This document shows positions 17,372-26,132 of a DNA stretch of 64,000 nt, piece after piece. The DNA is taken from positions 124,001 to 188,000 of the forward strand of contig CBDCYD010000014.1 of the NCBI GenBank assembly GCA_965224045.1. The letters run 5' to 3'. The stretch comes from Tectiglobus sp965224045. Its GTDB lineage: Bacteria > Pseudomonadota > Alphaproteobacteria > Rhizobiales > Hyphomicrobiaceae. Position 1 is the first letter of the stretch. Each line of letters starts with the position of its first letter. The position numbers and the translations under genes were made by a program. The notes below the pieces were generated by a model that saw nothing but the letters and a program-made list of their open reading frames with translations, was not told the origin of the DNA and did not search any database.

Positions 17372-18727
17372 ATGGCAGCCCAATCCATCCGTGACAAGGT
17401 CGAGGCCCAAATCGCGGCGATCGATGCCTGGAACCCGCACGTCAATGCAATGATGGCGCGTAACGACGATGGCGCGCGGCGCGACGCGGACGCGGCGGAC
17501 AAGGCCGCCGGCGACGGCGAATGGCACGGCCTCCTGCATGGCGTGACCGTGATGGTCAAGGACAACATCGATACCGCCGGCCTGGAGACGACCAACGGTT
17601 CGGCGTTTTTCACCGGCCGCGTCCCGAACCAGGACGCAACCGTGGTGCGGCGGCTCAAGCAGGCCGGTGCGGTGATCCTCGGCAAGGCAACCCTGCACGA
17701 GTTCGCGTTCGGCGTGCGCTCATTCAACCCGGTGATCGGGCAGGCGAAGAACCCATATGACCTGGAGCGTATACCGGGTGGTTCGAGTGGCGGCTCCGGC
17801 ATCGCGGTGGCAACGGGCATGGCCGACATGGCGCTGGGAACCGATACCGGCGGGTCCGTGCGCATTCCCTCGTCGATCAACGGCATCTCGGGCCTGAGAC
17901 CGACGGTCGGGCGCGTGTCCAACCACGGTAGTTTCCCCGTGAGCGCCAACCACGACACGATTGGACCGATGGCCGGTTCCGTCAGCGACGTCGCGCGATT
18001 GTTTGCTGTGATGGCGGCCTATGACGACGCCGACCCGATCTCCGATCCGCGCCCGTTGGAGAATTTCCTGCCAACCCTCGGCGATGGCGTTCAAGGCCTG
18101 AGGATCGCGGTGCCGCGCAATTATTACTATGCCGATCTCGATGCCGAGGTCGCAGGTGCCATCGAGGCCGCGATCGCGACTTTTGACAAGCTTGGTGCGA
18201 CGGTCACGGAGGTCACGCTCGATGGCGCGGAGAGCACGCTCGAGAATCTGGCGACGATCATCTACTCGGATGCCTGCGCGGTACATGCGGATCGGCTAGA
18301 CGGCCACGATGACAAGTGGGGCGCGCAAACCATCGAGCGCATGCGGATGGCGCTCGAGCGCACCAGTCGCGACTATGCCAACGCGCTGCGTGCCAAAGAA
18401 CAGTGGCAACGAACCCTGGTACGTCTGTTCCGCGAACACGACGTCATGCTGACGCCGACACTGCCGGGGCCGCCGCCGCCAATCGAGGACAACCGGACGC
18501 TTTATGAAGCAACGGCACGGGTTGGCGCAAACACCTATGCCGGGGCGTTCGGCTCGCTTCCCGGCCTCTCCATACCGTGCGGCACTGCCGGCGGCCTGCC
18601 GGTCGGAATGCAGCTGGAAGCGGCCTGGTGGCACGAGCCCCAGTTGCTTCGTGCCGGCCATGCCTTTCAACAGGCGACCGATTGGCACCGCATGCGGCCA
18701 ACCCTGCCTGGAGCGGGAAAAGCCTAG
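17372..18727 (+). CDS. amidase signature family hydrolase
   Basis: The 451-residue protein carries the Ser-cisSer-Lys catalytic set: K63 in MVKDNIDTAG, S138 in IPGGSSGGSG, and nucleophile S162 in DTGGSVRIPSS. The spacing and length match amidase-signature enzymes that hydrolyse amides to acid plus ammonia; the class also includes AtzF- and GatA-like members. No GatB or GatC genes are nearby, so a catabolic amidase is more likely than the tRNA-dependent amidotransferase. The ATG at 17372 is preceded by GGAG. The stop codon runs directly into the bulged palindrome at 18727-18785. Confidence 0.92.
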   Translation: MAAQSIRDKVEAQIAAIDAWNPHVNAMMARNDDGARRDADAADKAAGDGEWHGLLHGVTVMVKDNIDTAGLETTNGSAFFTGRVPNQDATVVRRLKQAGAVILGKATLHEFAFGVRSFNPVIGQAKNPYDLERIPGGSSGGSGIAVATGMADMALGTDTGGSVRIPSSINGISGLRPTVGRVSNHGSFPVSANHDTIGPMAGSVSDVARLFAVMAAYDDADPISDPRPLENFLPTLGDGVQGLRIAVPRNYYYADLDAEVAGAIEAAIATFDKLGATVTEVTLDGAESTLENLATIIYSDACAVHADRLDGHDDKWGAQTIERMRMALERTSRDYANALRAKEQWQRTLVRLFREHDVMLTPTLPGPPPPIEDNRTLYEATARVGANTYAGAFGSLPGLSIPCGTAGGLPVGMQLEAAWWHEPQLLRAGHAFQQATDWHRMRPTLPGAGKA

Positions 18728-18785
18728 AGCAACCTGCTTTCATTCGGAATCGGTCCGAATTCCGAATGAAAGCAGAAAGTTGCTC
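18727..18785. repeat. 59-bp bulged palindrome between convergent genes
   Basis: Outer arms GAGCAAC / GTTGCTC (7 bp) and inner arms CTGCTTTCATTCGGAAT / its complement (17 bp) form a perfect stem with an 8-base loop and an AAA bulge on one side. It starts at the last base of the amidase stop codon and lies 52 bp before the AbrB gene end, so it could end transcription from both sides. No T-run follows. The offset-bulge design recalls the two 165-bp elements, but the sequence is different. Confidence 0.85.
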
Positions 18786-18836
18786 GATTCTTTGGAGGCG
18801 GTCGCCCGAATCCGCCGCGCAGCTGAACCGCCAGGC

Positions 18837-19955
18837 TCACTCACCCGGCACGACTGTCTTGTTCGCGGGCTTGCGCTCGGTAAAATCGATGTGGCTCTGC
18901 AGACAGTAGCGAAACAGGCGATAGAGCAGCGGTGCGAGCGGTATCACGATGAAAATCCGTACCAGGTGATAGGCAGTGACCAGTGCAACGCCCTGGCCGA
19001 GAAGTTTGGCGGTGAGCGCCATTTCCGTGACGCTGCCCGGTGCGGTCGCGAGGAAATAACCGCCAAACGGCTTTTCGGTAAGAAGATAGAGGCCGAGCGC
19101 GACGCCGGCGCACATGACCAGCAACGCCACAGTCGTGATCACCGCCGCCCAGGCGAAGCGGATGTCGCGGCGGATCTGCTGGCGCGTGAACTGGGCGCCG
19201 AGCGACACGCCGAGCAGGATCTGGCCGGCCGCCAGCAATGGCCTCGGCACATCGGACAGATGGTAACCGAGCGCTGAAATCGTGGCGCCGACGGCAAGCG
19301 GACCGAGGAAATTGCAGTTCGGCACGCCGCCCTTGCGCATCAGGAACGTGCCAGCGGCGGCCAGCGCATAAAGCAAGGCAAGGCCCTGCGGATCGATGTT
19401 CTGCGCGGGCGGGAGCGATGGGAGTGCAAGACCGCCGGCATACATCAAGAGCGGTGGTATGAAGAGGACGATGAACACGATCCTCAGTGTCTGCGAGAAA
19501 ACGACAGGGGCCGGTTGCGCGCCCCACTTTTCGGCGAGCACGCTCATTTCGGCGGGCCCGCCGGGCATGGCCGCGAAGAACGCGACGGTGCCATCGACGT
19601 GGGCCAAACGGCGCAGCATGATCGCGGTGGTTATTCCAGCCGCAATCGTCAGAACGGCGGCACCGACCATGAACCAGGCATTGTGGAGCGTTTCACGCAA
19701 TGCGTCCGGTGTGAAGTAAAGGCCGACGGCCGTCGCGACAATGAGCTGTCCAAGCGGGCGGTAGTAGCGATGGCGCGGCACGTCGACCTCGGCCATCCCG
19801 AAGGCGACCGCGACGAGCAACGGGCCGATCATCCAGGGTAACGGCATGCCGACTAGGGTTGCGCCATAGCCGGCGAGCGCGGCGGCAGCCAGCATGGCAA
19901 TGCGCTTGGCCCAGACGTCCAATGAAATGCCCCTCGAATTGCGTGATCCCATCAT
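18837..19955 (-). CDS. AbrB-family membrane transporter
   Basis: The 372-residue protein is a polytopic membrane protein of the AbrB / ammonia-monooxygenase-like transporter family, named for regulators of aidB expression. Two repeated halves are visible, each with a GxPxPW or GG-rich helix (LVGMPLPWMIGPLLVAVAFG, and AMPGGPAEMSVLAEKWGA with FLATAPGSVTEMALTAKLLG as the paired Pro-Gly-Glu-Met motifs). Transported substrates are not established. The start is taken at the ATG pair 19952-19955; earlier open frame upstream lacks family character. It is divergent from the GMC oxidoreductase. Confidence 0.87.
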   Translation of the reverse strand: MMGSRNSRGISLDVWAKRIAMLAAAALAGYGATLVGMPLPWMIGPLLVAVAFGMAEVDVPRHRYYRPLGQLIVATAVGLYFTPDALRETLHNAWFMVGAAVLTIAAGITTAIMLRRLAHVDGTVAFFAAMPGGPAEMSVLAEKWGAQPAPVVFSQTLRIVFIVLFIPPLLMYAGGLALPSLPPAQNIDPQGLALLYALAAAGTFLMRKGGVPNCNFLGPLAVGATISALGYHLSDVPRPLLAAGQILLGVSLGAQFTRQQIRRDIRFAWAAVITTVALLVMCAGVALGLYLLTEKPFGGYFLATAPGSVTEMALTAKLLGQGVALVTAYHLVRIFIVIPLAPLLYRLFRYCLQSHIDFTERKPANKTVVPGE

Positions 19956-20183
19956 CGTAGTTTGCAGGGCACGACACCACAACCGTGATGGCGGCACGCT
20001 CCGGTCATAGCGCACTTGCCTTTGCTGCATGGCTGTCGATATCACGGGCATCAACGGCCGCCGCGTGCACCGCTTCAGGTTGTCTCGCGCCGACGGCGAT
20101 GGGCGCAATGTACCCACAAGGGCGGATTTGATGCCGACGATCAGAGTTTCACACGGGCATTTTGCAGCCGCGGTCGCCGCGTG

Positions 20184-21794
20184 ATGCGCGCGTACGATTA
20201 TATCATCGTCGGCGCGGGCTCTGCCGGTTGCGTGCTTGCCAACCGACTGTCGGCCGACCCGCGCATTTCCGTATTGCTGCTCGAAGCGGGTGGCTCGGAC
20301 CGGCACCCTTTCGTTCACATGCCCGCGGGTTTTCTCAAGACCTTCAAGGACCCGCGCTTCAACTGGTGCTACACAACCGAAGCCGGGGATGCCGTCGATG
20401 GGCGAGAGATCTTCTTTCCGCGCGGCCGGGTCATCGGTGGTTCAAGCTCGATCAACGGCCACCTCTACGTGCGCGGCCAGGCGCGCGACTACGATACCTG
20501 GGCGCAGCTTGGCAACCATGGCTGGTCTTACGCGGATGTGTTGCCCTACTTTCGCAAATCAGAGGACCGATCGACAGGGGGCGATGCATACCACGGCAGC
20601 GGCGGTGAGCAGCACGTCTCTGACATTCACCATCGTCATCCGCTGTGCGAAGCCTTCATCGACGGTGCCGTCAGCCTCGGCGTCCCGCGCAACGAAGACT
20701 ACAACGGCGCCAGCCAGGAGGGCGTCGGCTATTATCAGCGCACGATCCGCAACGGGCGGCGCCACAGCGCAGCCGTCGGCTTTCTCGCACCAGTCAGGAA
20801 ACGGCGAAACCTGACGGTTCACGACGAGGCCCTGGTTCTCCAGCTCGACCTCGAAGGCCGCGCGGCCGCCGGTGTCACCTACCGGCGCTACAGCCGGTTG
20901 CGCCGGGTTCGGGCCAACCGCGAAGTGATCCTTGCGGCGGGTGCAATCAACTCGCCGCAACTCTTGCAGATTTCCGGGATCGGGCCGGCGCGCCACCTCA
21001 AAGACATCGGGGTCGAGCCGCGTCATGACCTTCCCGGTGTCGGGGCCGGTCTGCAGGACCACTACGCCGTGCGGGTCTCGCGAGCCGTGCGCAATGTCGA
21101 ATCACTCAATGAGCGCGGCCGCGGTTTGCGCCTCGCATGGGAAATCGCAAACTGGTATGCGACCGGGCGCGGCCTCATCGCGTTCAGCCCGGCCCACGTC
21201 GGCGCCTTCGTGCGCTCGCACCCAGACCTCGACGAACCGGACCTGCAGTTCGTGTTCACGCCCGCAAGCTACACGGACGGCGCCATCGGCGAATTGCAGA
21301 AAACGCCGGGCATGACCTGCGGCGTCTGGCAAATGCGCCCTGCAAGCGAAGGCTACGTGCGTGCGCGCTCGCCTGATCCCGAAGATGCGCCGGCCATACA
21401 GCCCAATTATCTCGCGGCAGAGGCCGACCAGCGGGCGATCGTCGACGGCCTCAAATGGTGCCGCAAATTTCTCGCGAGCGACGGTCTTGCGCCCTACCGG
21501 GGCGCCGAGACCCTGCCGGGCCCGGATGTCGACAGCGAGGCGGCACTGCTCGCCTATGCCCGGCAGAAGGGGGCGACGGTCTACCATGCGGTGCGCACGT
21601 GCCGGATGGGGCGGGACCCGATGGCGGTGGTCGATGACACGCTCAAGGTGCGCGGGATCGACCGGCTGCGCGTCACCGATGCCTCGATCATGCCGACCAT
21701 GCCATCCGCCAACACCAATGCGGCGACTTTGATGATCGCGGAAAAAGGTGCCGATATGATCCTGGCAGACTACAGTCGGGCGCGGGCGGCGTGA
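20184..21794 (+). CDS. GMC-family FAD-dependent oxidoreductase (choline dehydrogenase-like)
   Basis: The 537-residue enzyme oxidises an alcohol to an aldehyde or ketone with FAD. It shows the N-terminal FAD fold YDYIIVGAGSAGCVLANRL, GMC signature 1 (PRGRVIGGSSSINGHLYVRG, 79-98) and signature 2 (GAINSPQLLQISGIGP). The C-terminal catalytic block has HAVRTCRMG and MPSANTNAATLMIAEKGADM, with the His-Asn pair. Length is that of bacterial choline dehydrogenase homologs. It may share an operon with the aldolase gene that begins 59 bp after its stop. Confidence 0.93.
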   Translation: MRAYDYIIVGAGSAGCVLANRLSADPRISVLLLEAGGSDRHPFVHMPAGFLKTFKDPRFNWCYTTEAGDAVDGREIFFPRGRVIGGSSSINGHLYVRGQARDYDTWAQLGNHGWSYADVLPYFRKSEDRSTGGDAYHGSGGEQHVSDIHHRHPLCEAFIDGAVSLGVPRNEDYNGASQEGVGYYQRTIRNGRRHSAAVGFLAPVRKRRNLTVHDEALVLQLDLEGRAAAGVTYRRYSRLRRVRANREVILAAGAINSPQLLQISGIGPARHLKDIGVEPRHDLPGVGAGLQDHYAVRVSRAVRNVESLNERGRGLRLAWEIANWYATGRGLIAFSPAHVGAFVRSHPDLDEPDLQFVFTPASYTDGAIGELQKTPGMTCGVWQMRPASEGYVRARSPDPEDAPAIQPNYLAAEADQRAIVDGLKWCRKFLASDGLAPYRGAETLPGPDVDSEAALLAYARQKGATVYHAVRTCRMGRDPMAVVDDTLKVRGIDRLRVTDASIMPTMPSANTNAATLMIAEKGADMILADYSRARAA

Positions 21795-21853
21795 ACGTGA
21801 CGGAAGCGGGCGCCGCGCAACAGCAACGCAAAGCATCGAAGAGGAGGCCGGCC

Positions 21854-22636
21854 ATGATCAAGCTGGAAAACAAGGCCAAGCAGCGGCTTGAAAACGGGGA
21901 GTTGTCACTCGGGGTCGGGCTGCGCCAAGCGCGCACAAGCGACATCGGCAAAGCCATGAAGACCGCCGGCTTCGACTGGTTGTTCATCGACATGGAACAC
22001 AACGTGATGGACATCGATACGGCCACCCAAATCGCCGTCGCGGCTCAGGACGCCGGCATCACACCGATCGTGCGTGTGCCGGGCTTCGCGCATCACCATG
22101 CCACGCGGGCGCTCGACGGCGGCGCGCAGGGGATCGTCGTGCCGCACGTGGACGATGCCGAAACGGCGGCACAGATGGTGTCCAACTGCCGCTATCCGCC
22201 GATCGGCAAGCGTTCGATTACCGGGGCCCTGCCGCAACTCGACTTCGAGGCCCACCCGATCGGCGAAATGGCCGAAGCCGTCAACGCGGCGACCTTGCTG
22301 GTCTTGATGCTGGAGACGCCAACCGCAATCGAGAACGCCGACGCCATCGCCGCGGTGCCCGGTGTCGATGCTCTGTTGATCGGCACAAACGACCTGTGCC
22401 TGGAAATGGGCATTGCGGGGCAGTTCGATCACCCGGACGTGGAGGCGGCGTACAAAACCATGGTGGCGGCGTGCAGGAAGCACGGCAAACATCCGGGCAT
22501 GGGCGGCGTCTACAATCCGGAACTCATGAAGAAATACATCGATGTCGGCGCGCGGCTGATCCTGTCGGGCAGTGATCTGGCGTTCATGATGTCGGGTGCC
22601 AAGGCGCAGGCCGCAGCTGTGCGCGGGCTCCTCTGA
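21854..22636 (+). CDS. HpcH/HpaI-family class II aldolase
   Basis: The 260-residue TIM-barrel enzyme cleaves or condenses 2-keto-3-deoxy acids, or acts as a citrate-lyase-beta-like protein, using a divalent metal. Visible residues: H49 (DMEHN), R74 (IVRVPG), metal ligands E154 (MLETP) and D180 (GTNDL), and GGVYNPELMKKYI near the end. GAGGAGG precedes the ATG at 21854; the earlier start at 21791 overlaps the GMC gene and adds an Arg/Gln-rich segment without homology. It likely works with the GMC oxidoreductase in hydroxy-acid breakdown. Confidence 0.92.
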   Translation: MIKLENKAKQRLENGELSLGVGLRQARTSDIGKAMKTAGFDWLFIDMEHNVMDIDTATQIAVAAQDAGITPIVRVPGFAHHHATRALDGGAQGIVVPHVDDAETAAQMVSNCRYPPIGKRSITGALPQLDFEAHPIGEMAEAVNAATLLVLMLETPTAIENADAIAAVPGVDALLIGTNDLCLEMGIAGQFDHPDVEAAYKTMVAACRKHGKHPGMGGVYNPELMKKYIDVGARLILSGSDLAFMMSGAKAQAAAVRGLL

Positions 22637-22783
22637 CCAGCCGGGAACACGACCAAATCAAGCAATCCGCAGCCGGGAACGGACGATCCGGCTCGGCAGG
22701 GTGTTGCGCGGAGGCCGCAGCCGTGGCCACCGCGTCGCACCAGCTTTCGCAATATTGCCAATCGATGCAGATACTTGGGCTAG

Positions 22784-22948
22784 TGTTCCGGTTCTGACAT
22801 TTGCTATCCCGTACGGCGATGTCGAGAGCAAATGTCAGAACCATAAGGAACACGAGCTAGCCTATGTTTCTCGTGTGGCTTTTGCACCTGACGTTTGGTT
22901 GAGAGACCAGCCGCACGCGGGGACCAAACGTCAGGTGCGCTACGCGAG
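22784..22948 (+). repeat. double-hairpin element, copy B (leader of the membrane hydrolase gene)
   Basis: Same layout as copy A but in the opposite genomic orientation: hairpin 2 (22784-22852), linker, hairpin 1 (22870-22948). Inner stems, the 6-bp TGTTCC stem and both 4-base bulges are identical to copy A. In the outer stem of hairpin 1 (CTCGTGTGGC / GCTACGCGAG) one A-T pair has become C-G and two pairs have become G-U, so pairing holds in plus-strand RNA. GGCTAG upstream and CTAGCC in the linker extend hairpin 2. It fills the middle of the 390-bp gap before the hydrolase; I see nothing else in that gap. Confidence 0.92.
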
Positions 22949-23026
22949 CTTATGGCCTGGAGTTGCATTGTCCGGTTCAATCGCATTCGGCGCGGCGATC
23001 GATCGGATCAGTTTGCGGGGCACGTC

Positions 23027-24910
23027 ATGGCCAAGATCGTTACGGTTCACGGTTCGTTTGCGCATATCGAAACCGTTTCCGATCCGGCTGAAATGGCCGG
23101 AGATGCGACGCGGCCGTGGTGGCAGCCCGGAAGCAGCTTCGAGATGCAGATCAAGAAGCTGGTCGGCAGCGACGGCTCGTCCGGTGCACCGGGCAGCGAA
23201 GTCGAGTTCCAGCCGTTTGTCTGGAAAGGTGACAACAGCGAGATCGTCCGCCGACAGGCCGCATCGCGCTTGTTGTCTGAGCTGAAGACCCTCGAAGACC
23301 AAGCGGAGAAATACTGCGTCCTGGCGCACAGCCACGGTGGATCCGTCGTTGCCTCGGCGCTGCTGGAAGGCGCATCGCGCGGCGTCGAACTGAACGGACT
23401 GAAGCGCTGGATCACGATCGGCACACCGTTTGTGCAGCTGCGCCGCGAACGGTTCCTGTTCATGCGCCTGCCGCTGCTGCTCAAGGCGATGTTCGTTGCA
23501 TCGCTGATGCTGCTGTTCATGTATGGCTTTTACATCCTGGCGGAGTTCCTCGGCGGCAAGGTCGACTTTGACAACGACCGCCAGGTCACACGCCTGATCG
23601 TCTCGACGGTGCTGACGGCGATCCCGTTCATCGTGTTCTACGCCATCGCGCTGGTGCGCGACAGGCGGCAGCTGTTCATCTACCGCGGCGGCAATAAGAA
23701 GCGCGCAAAACAACAGTTCGGCGAGCGATGGCTGCCGCTCACCCATGAAGACGACGAGGCGGTGCGGGGCCTGGCGAGCCTCGGGTCGATGCGTCTCAAG
23801 ATCTTCAACCGTGACTTTGCCGTGCCGGCGCTCAGCATGTTGTCGGTCTTCATGCTGCCGCTTGCCTACCTATGGGTGGTCGCATCACCATCCCTGATGT
23901 TGTCGATCGCCGACTACCTGAAGAATGACGTCTACAAGATCCAGGAGTACCGCGGCCAGGAAGGGGGCGTCGACGACATGGTTCGCCAGTTGCGCCAATA
24001 CCGGCGCAAAATCCGCCGCGCCAGGCAGGCACTCGATGATGTCGAAAATGATCCGGGCCGGCGGCTGGAGCTGCAGTCGGAGATCAGGAAGCTGCGCCAG
24101 GAACGCAGCGCACTGCGAAAAACAATGAACCAGAGATATCCGGACCTGACGCAGATCCGACGTGCGCAGCGCTTCCAACGACGCTTCCTTCAGAGGCAAG
24201 AAAACGACAGGTTCGTGACGTGCAACCAGGGGCGGCTATGCGGTGACGGCAAGGACGTGCTGGTCAATGCAAAACTGCTGTTCCACCTCGTAACAGACGA
24301 AGTCGCCGGCTGGGTGATCGACCGCCAATACGTTGGCGGCGCGTGGTGGCGGCTGTTGCGCTCAGCCGTTCCGATCCTGCTCGTACCCGTCGTCTTCGGT
24401 GTTGCGGCGGTGTTGATCGTGCTCCTGGTGCAATTTCTCGGCGGCCTCATCAGTCACGTTGTCAGCGGCTGGCTCGACCGGCAAACCTGGTTCGAGATCC
24501 GGCGTACCGCATTGGGCAACGACACCGAAGCCGAGGTCGCGGTCGGCATCGTTCCTGCACCGTCCTGGCTGGAGGGGGAAGCACGGTTCTTGCCCAACGT
24601 GGTGAGCAATAGTATCGCCGACCACTCTAACCGGCAAATGTCGGAATCGATCAGCCGCATTCGCGCTGCCATCAGCGAGTTCGCGTTGAGCAAAGGCGAT
24701 GGCGGCCAACTCGGCTCGGCGCTCAATTACCTGACCTGGCAGGAGCTGATCCACACGTCCTACTTCGAGGCGCCGGAGTTCCGCAAACTGGTGGCACGCG
24801 CCGTGGGCGAGGCGGACGGCTTTTCGCCAAGCGCGATCTTCAAGGCCGACGCCGAGTTCCACGAAGCGAAGTCCTGGCTCGACCAGATCGCTGCCGAGAG
24901 CCCGAAGTGA
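23027..24910 (+). CDS. large membrane-embedded alpha/beta hydrolase with coiled coil
   Basis: The 627-residue protein opens with an alpha/beta-hydrolase-like domain (IVTVHGSF near the start; nucleophile elbow AHSHGGS with S102; IGTPF at 131-135). Membrane helices follow at about 153-175, 191-210 and 266-286, then a charged coiled coil (about 315-370), another helix pair (446-475) and a soluble C-terminal domain. An esterase/lipase-type activity at the membrane is plausible; acid and His partners are not certain. The ATG at 23027 is chosen because the open frame further upstream runs into the double-hairpin element. I do not recognise a named family for the whole architecture. Confidence 0.85.
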   Translation: MAKIVTVHGSFAHIETVSDPAEMAGDATRPWWQPGSSFEMQIKKLVGSDGSSGAPGSEVEFQPFVWKGDNSEIVRRQAASRLLSELKTLEDQAEKYCVLAHSHGGSVVASALLEGASRGVELNGLKRWITIGTPFVQLRRERFLFMRLPLLLKAMFVASLMLLFMYGFYILAEFLGGKVDFDNDRQVTRLIVSTVLTAIPFIVFYAIALVRDRRQLFIYRGGNKKRAKQQFGERWLPLTHEDDEAVRGLASLGSMRLKIFNRDFAVPALSMLSVFMLPLAYLWVVASPSLMLSIADYLKNDVYKIQEYRGQEGGVDDMVRQLRQYRRKIRRARQALDDVENDPGRRLELQSEIRKLRQERSALRKTMNQRYPDLTQIRRAQRFQRRFLQRQENDRFVTCNQGRLCGDGKDVLVNAKLLFHLVTDEVAGWVIDRQYVGGAWWRLLRSAVPILLVPVVFGVAAVLIVLLVQFLGGLISHVVSGWLDRQTWFEIRRTALGNDTEAEVAVGIVPAPSWLEGEARFLPNVVSNSIADHSNRQMSESISRIRAAISEFALSKGDGGQLGSALNYLTWQELIHTSYFEAPEFRKLVARAVGEADGFSPSAIFKADAEFHEAKSWLDQIAAESPK

Positions 24911-25061
24911 CGCACGCGCAAGGCATGAGCGCGGGCACATCAATCACAACCGTATTGGCGGCCGGCGGCGAATTCCGTCTAAGTTGAGGCGGGTCCGGCC
25001 GGAGCGCGGTGCCCGGACACGTGAGCGGGCGTGAGTTTGCCAAGCAACGAGGCGTGCCGAG

Positions 25062-26081
25062 ATGGTGAATACGAAGGTGGACGGGCGGCCGTCGATCACA
25101 ACCGTGAGACTGCAGAACATCGCGCAATCCTATGGCCAGTCCGCAGCGCTGATGACGGCGGTTGAGATTAGCCTGTTCACCGCAATCAGCAACGGCGCGG
25201 CAACGTTCGAATCCGTGGCCGAGGCCTGCGACATCCATCCAACGAACGCGGAGCGCCTGATCGTGATGCTGTGCGCGGCTGGGCTGGTTGAGCGCGGGGA
25301 TGAAGGCTTGCGCAATGCCGACGACGTCGAACGCTTCCTGGTGAAGGGCAAGCCCGGCTACATGGGCCCGTGGATAACGTTTACCAAACCGCAATGGGAG
25401 GCATGGGGGCGCCTGACCGATCACATCCGCAACCGCGACCTCAAGGATATGGGTGCGATCGAAGGCTTCACGGTGGACGATGCACGGCGCTATCACAAGG
25501 CAACCTATGCGATAGGACTGGGTGCAGGGCGCCGGTTCGTGCGCCACGTCGATCTTTCAGAGCGCAAGAAGATCATGGATATCGGCGGCGGGTCCGGTGC
25601 CTATTGCATCGCCGCTGCAAAGGAGCACACGGCGATCCGCGGCATCGTGCTTGATCTGGCGCCGGTGTGTGTCGTGGCACGTGAATTCCTCTGCGAGCAT
25701 GGCGTTGCAGACCGGGTCTCGGCCGAGACGTGCGACTTCACCAGGGACCCGTTCCCGCAGGACTGCGATGTCGCGATCATGGCCTCGAACCTGCCGATGT
25801 ATGACCGCAGCACCATCGCCGCGGTGATCGCCAAGGCTTACGCGGCACTATTGCCCGGCGGCGAAATGCACTTGATGGGAGAGATGACCAACAACGCGCG
25901 CACCGGGCCGTGGGGGCCTGCCTACTGGGGGCTGGGACAGGCGATATCTGACTCGAGGGGTCTGGCCCACTCGGAGGCGGACGTGCTTGGCTATTTTGAC
26001 ACCGCAGGTTTCATCGACGTCGAGCTGGTCGACTTCATCCCCGGCTCGCTCAGTCGTGTCACGGGACGCAAGTCCGGGTAG
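25062..26081 (+). CDS. SAM-dependent O-methyltransferase with winged-helix dimerisation domain
   Basis: The 339-residue protein has an N-terminal winged-helix dimerisation domain (about 18-95: TAVEISLFTAI, SVAEACDIHPTNAERLIVML) and a class-I methyltransferase domain with the SAM loop DIGGGSG (173-179). This is the acetylserotonin / hydroxyneurosporene-type O-methyltransferase layout. A GEMHLMGEMTN strand marks the end of the Rossmann part. It is first in a run of three closely spaced genes on the plus strand, so it likely modifies a hydroxylated metabolite that the next enzymes also handle. Confidence 0.9.
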   Translation: MVNTKVDGRPSITTVRLQNIAQSYGQSAALMTAVEISLFTAISNGAATFESVAEACDIHPTNAERLIVMLCAAGLVERGDEGLRNADDVERFLVKGKPGYMGPWITFTKPQWEAWGRLTDHIRNRDLKDMGAIEGFTVDDARRYHKATYAIGLGAGRRFVRHVDLSERKKIMDIGGGSGAYCIAAAKEHTAIRGIVLDLAPVCVVAREFLCEHGVADRVSAETCDFTRDPFPQDCDVAIMASNLPMYDRSTIAAVIAKAYAALLPGGEMHLMGEMTNNARTGPWGPAYWGLGQAISDSRGLAHSEADVLGYFDTAGFIDVELVDFIPGSLSRVTGRKSG

Positions 26082-26132
26082 CACGGGCGCCGGGCAGGCG
26101 TGCGAACCCGCGGCAATCTCTGGCGAAAACGC

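Noticed and set aside
15545..22948. The inverted elements as ends of a composite transposon
   Set aside because: There is no transposase, no target duplication that I can see, and the elements are 165-bp hairpins, not insertion sequences.
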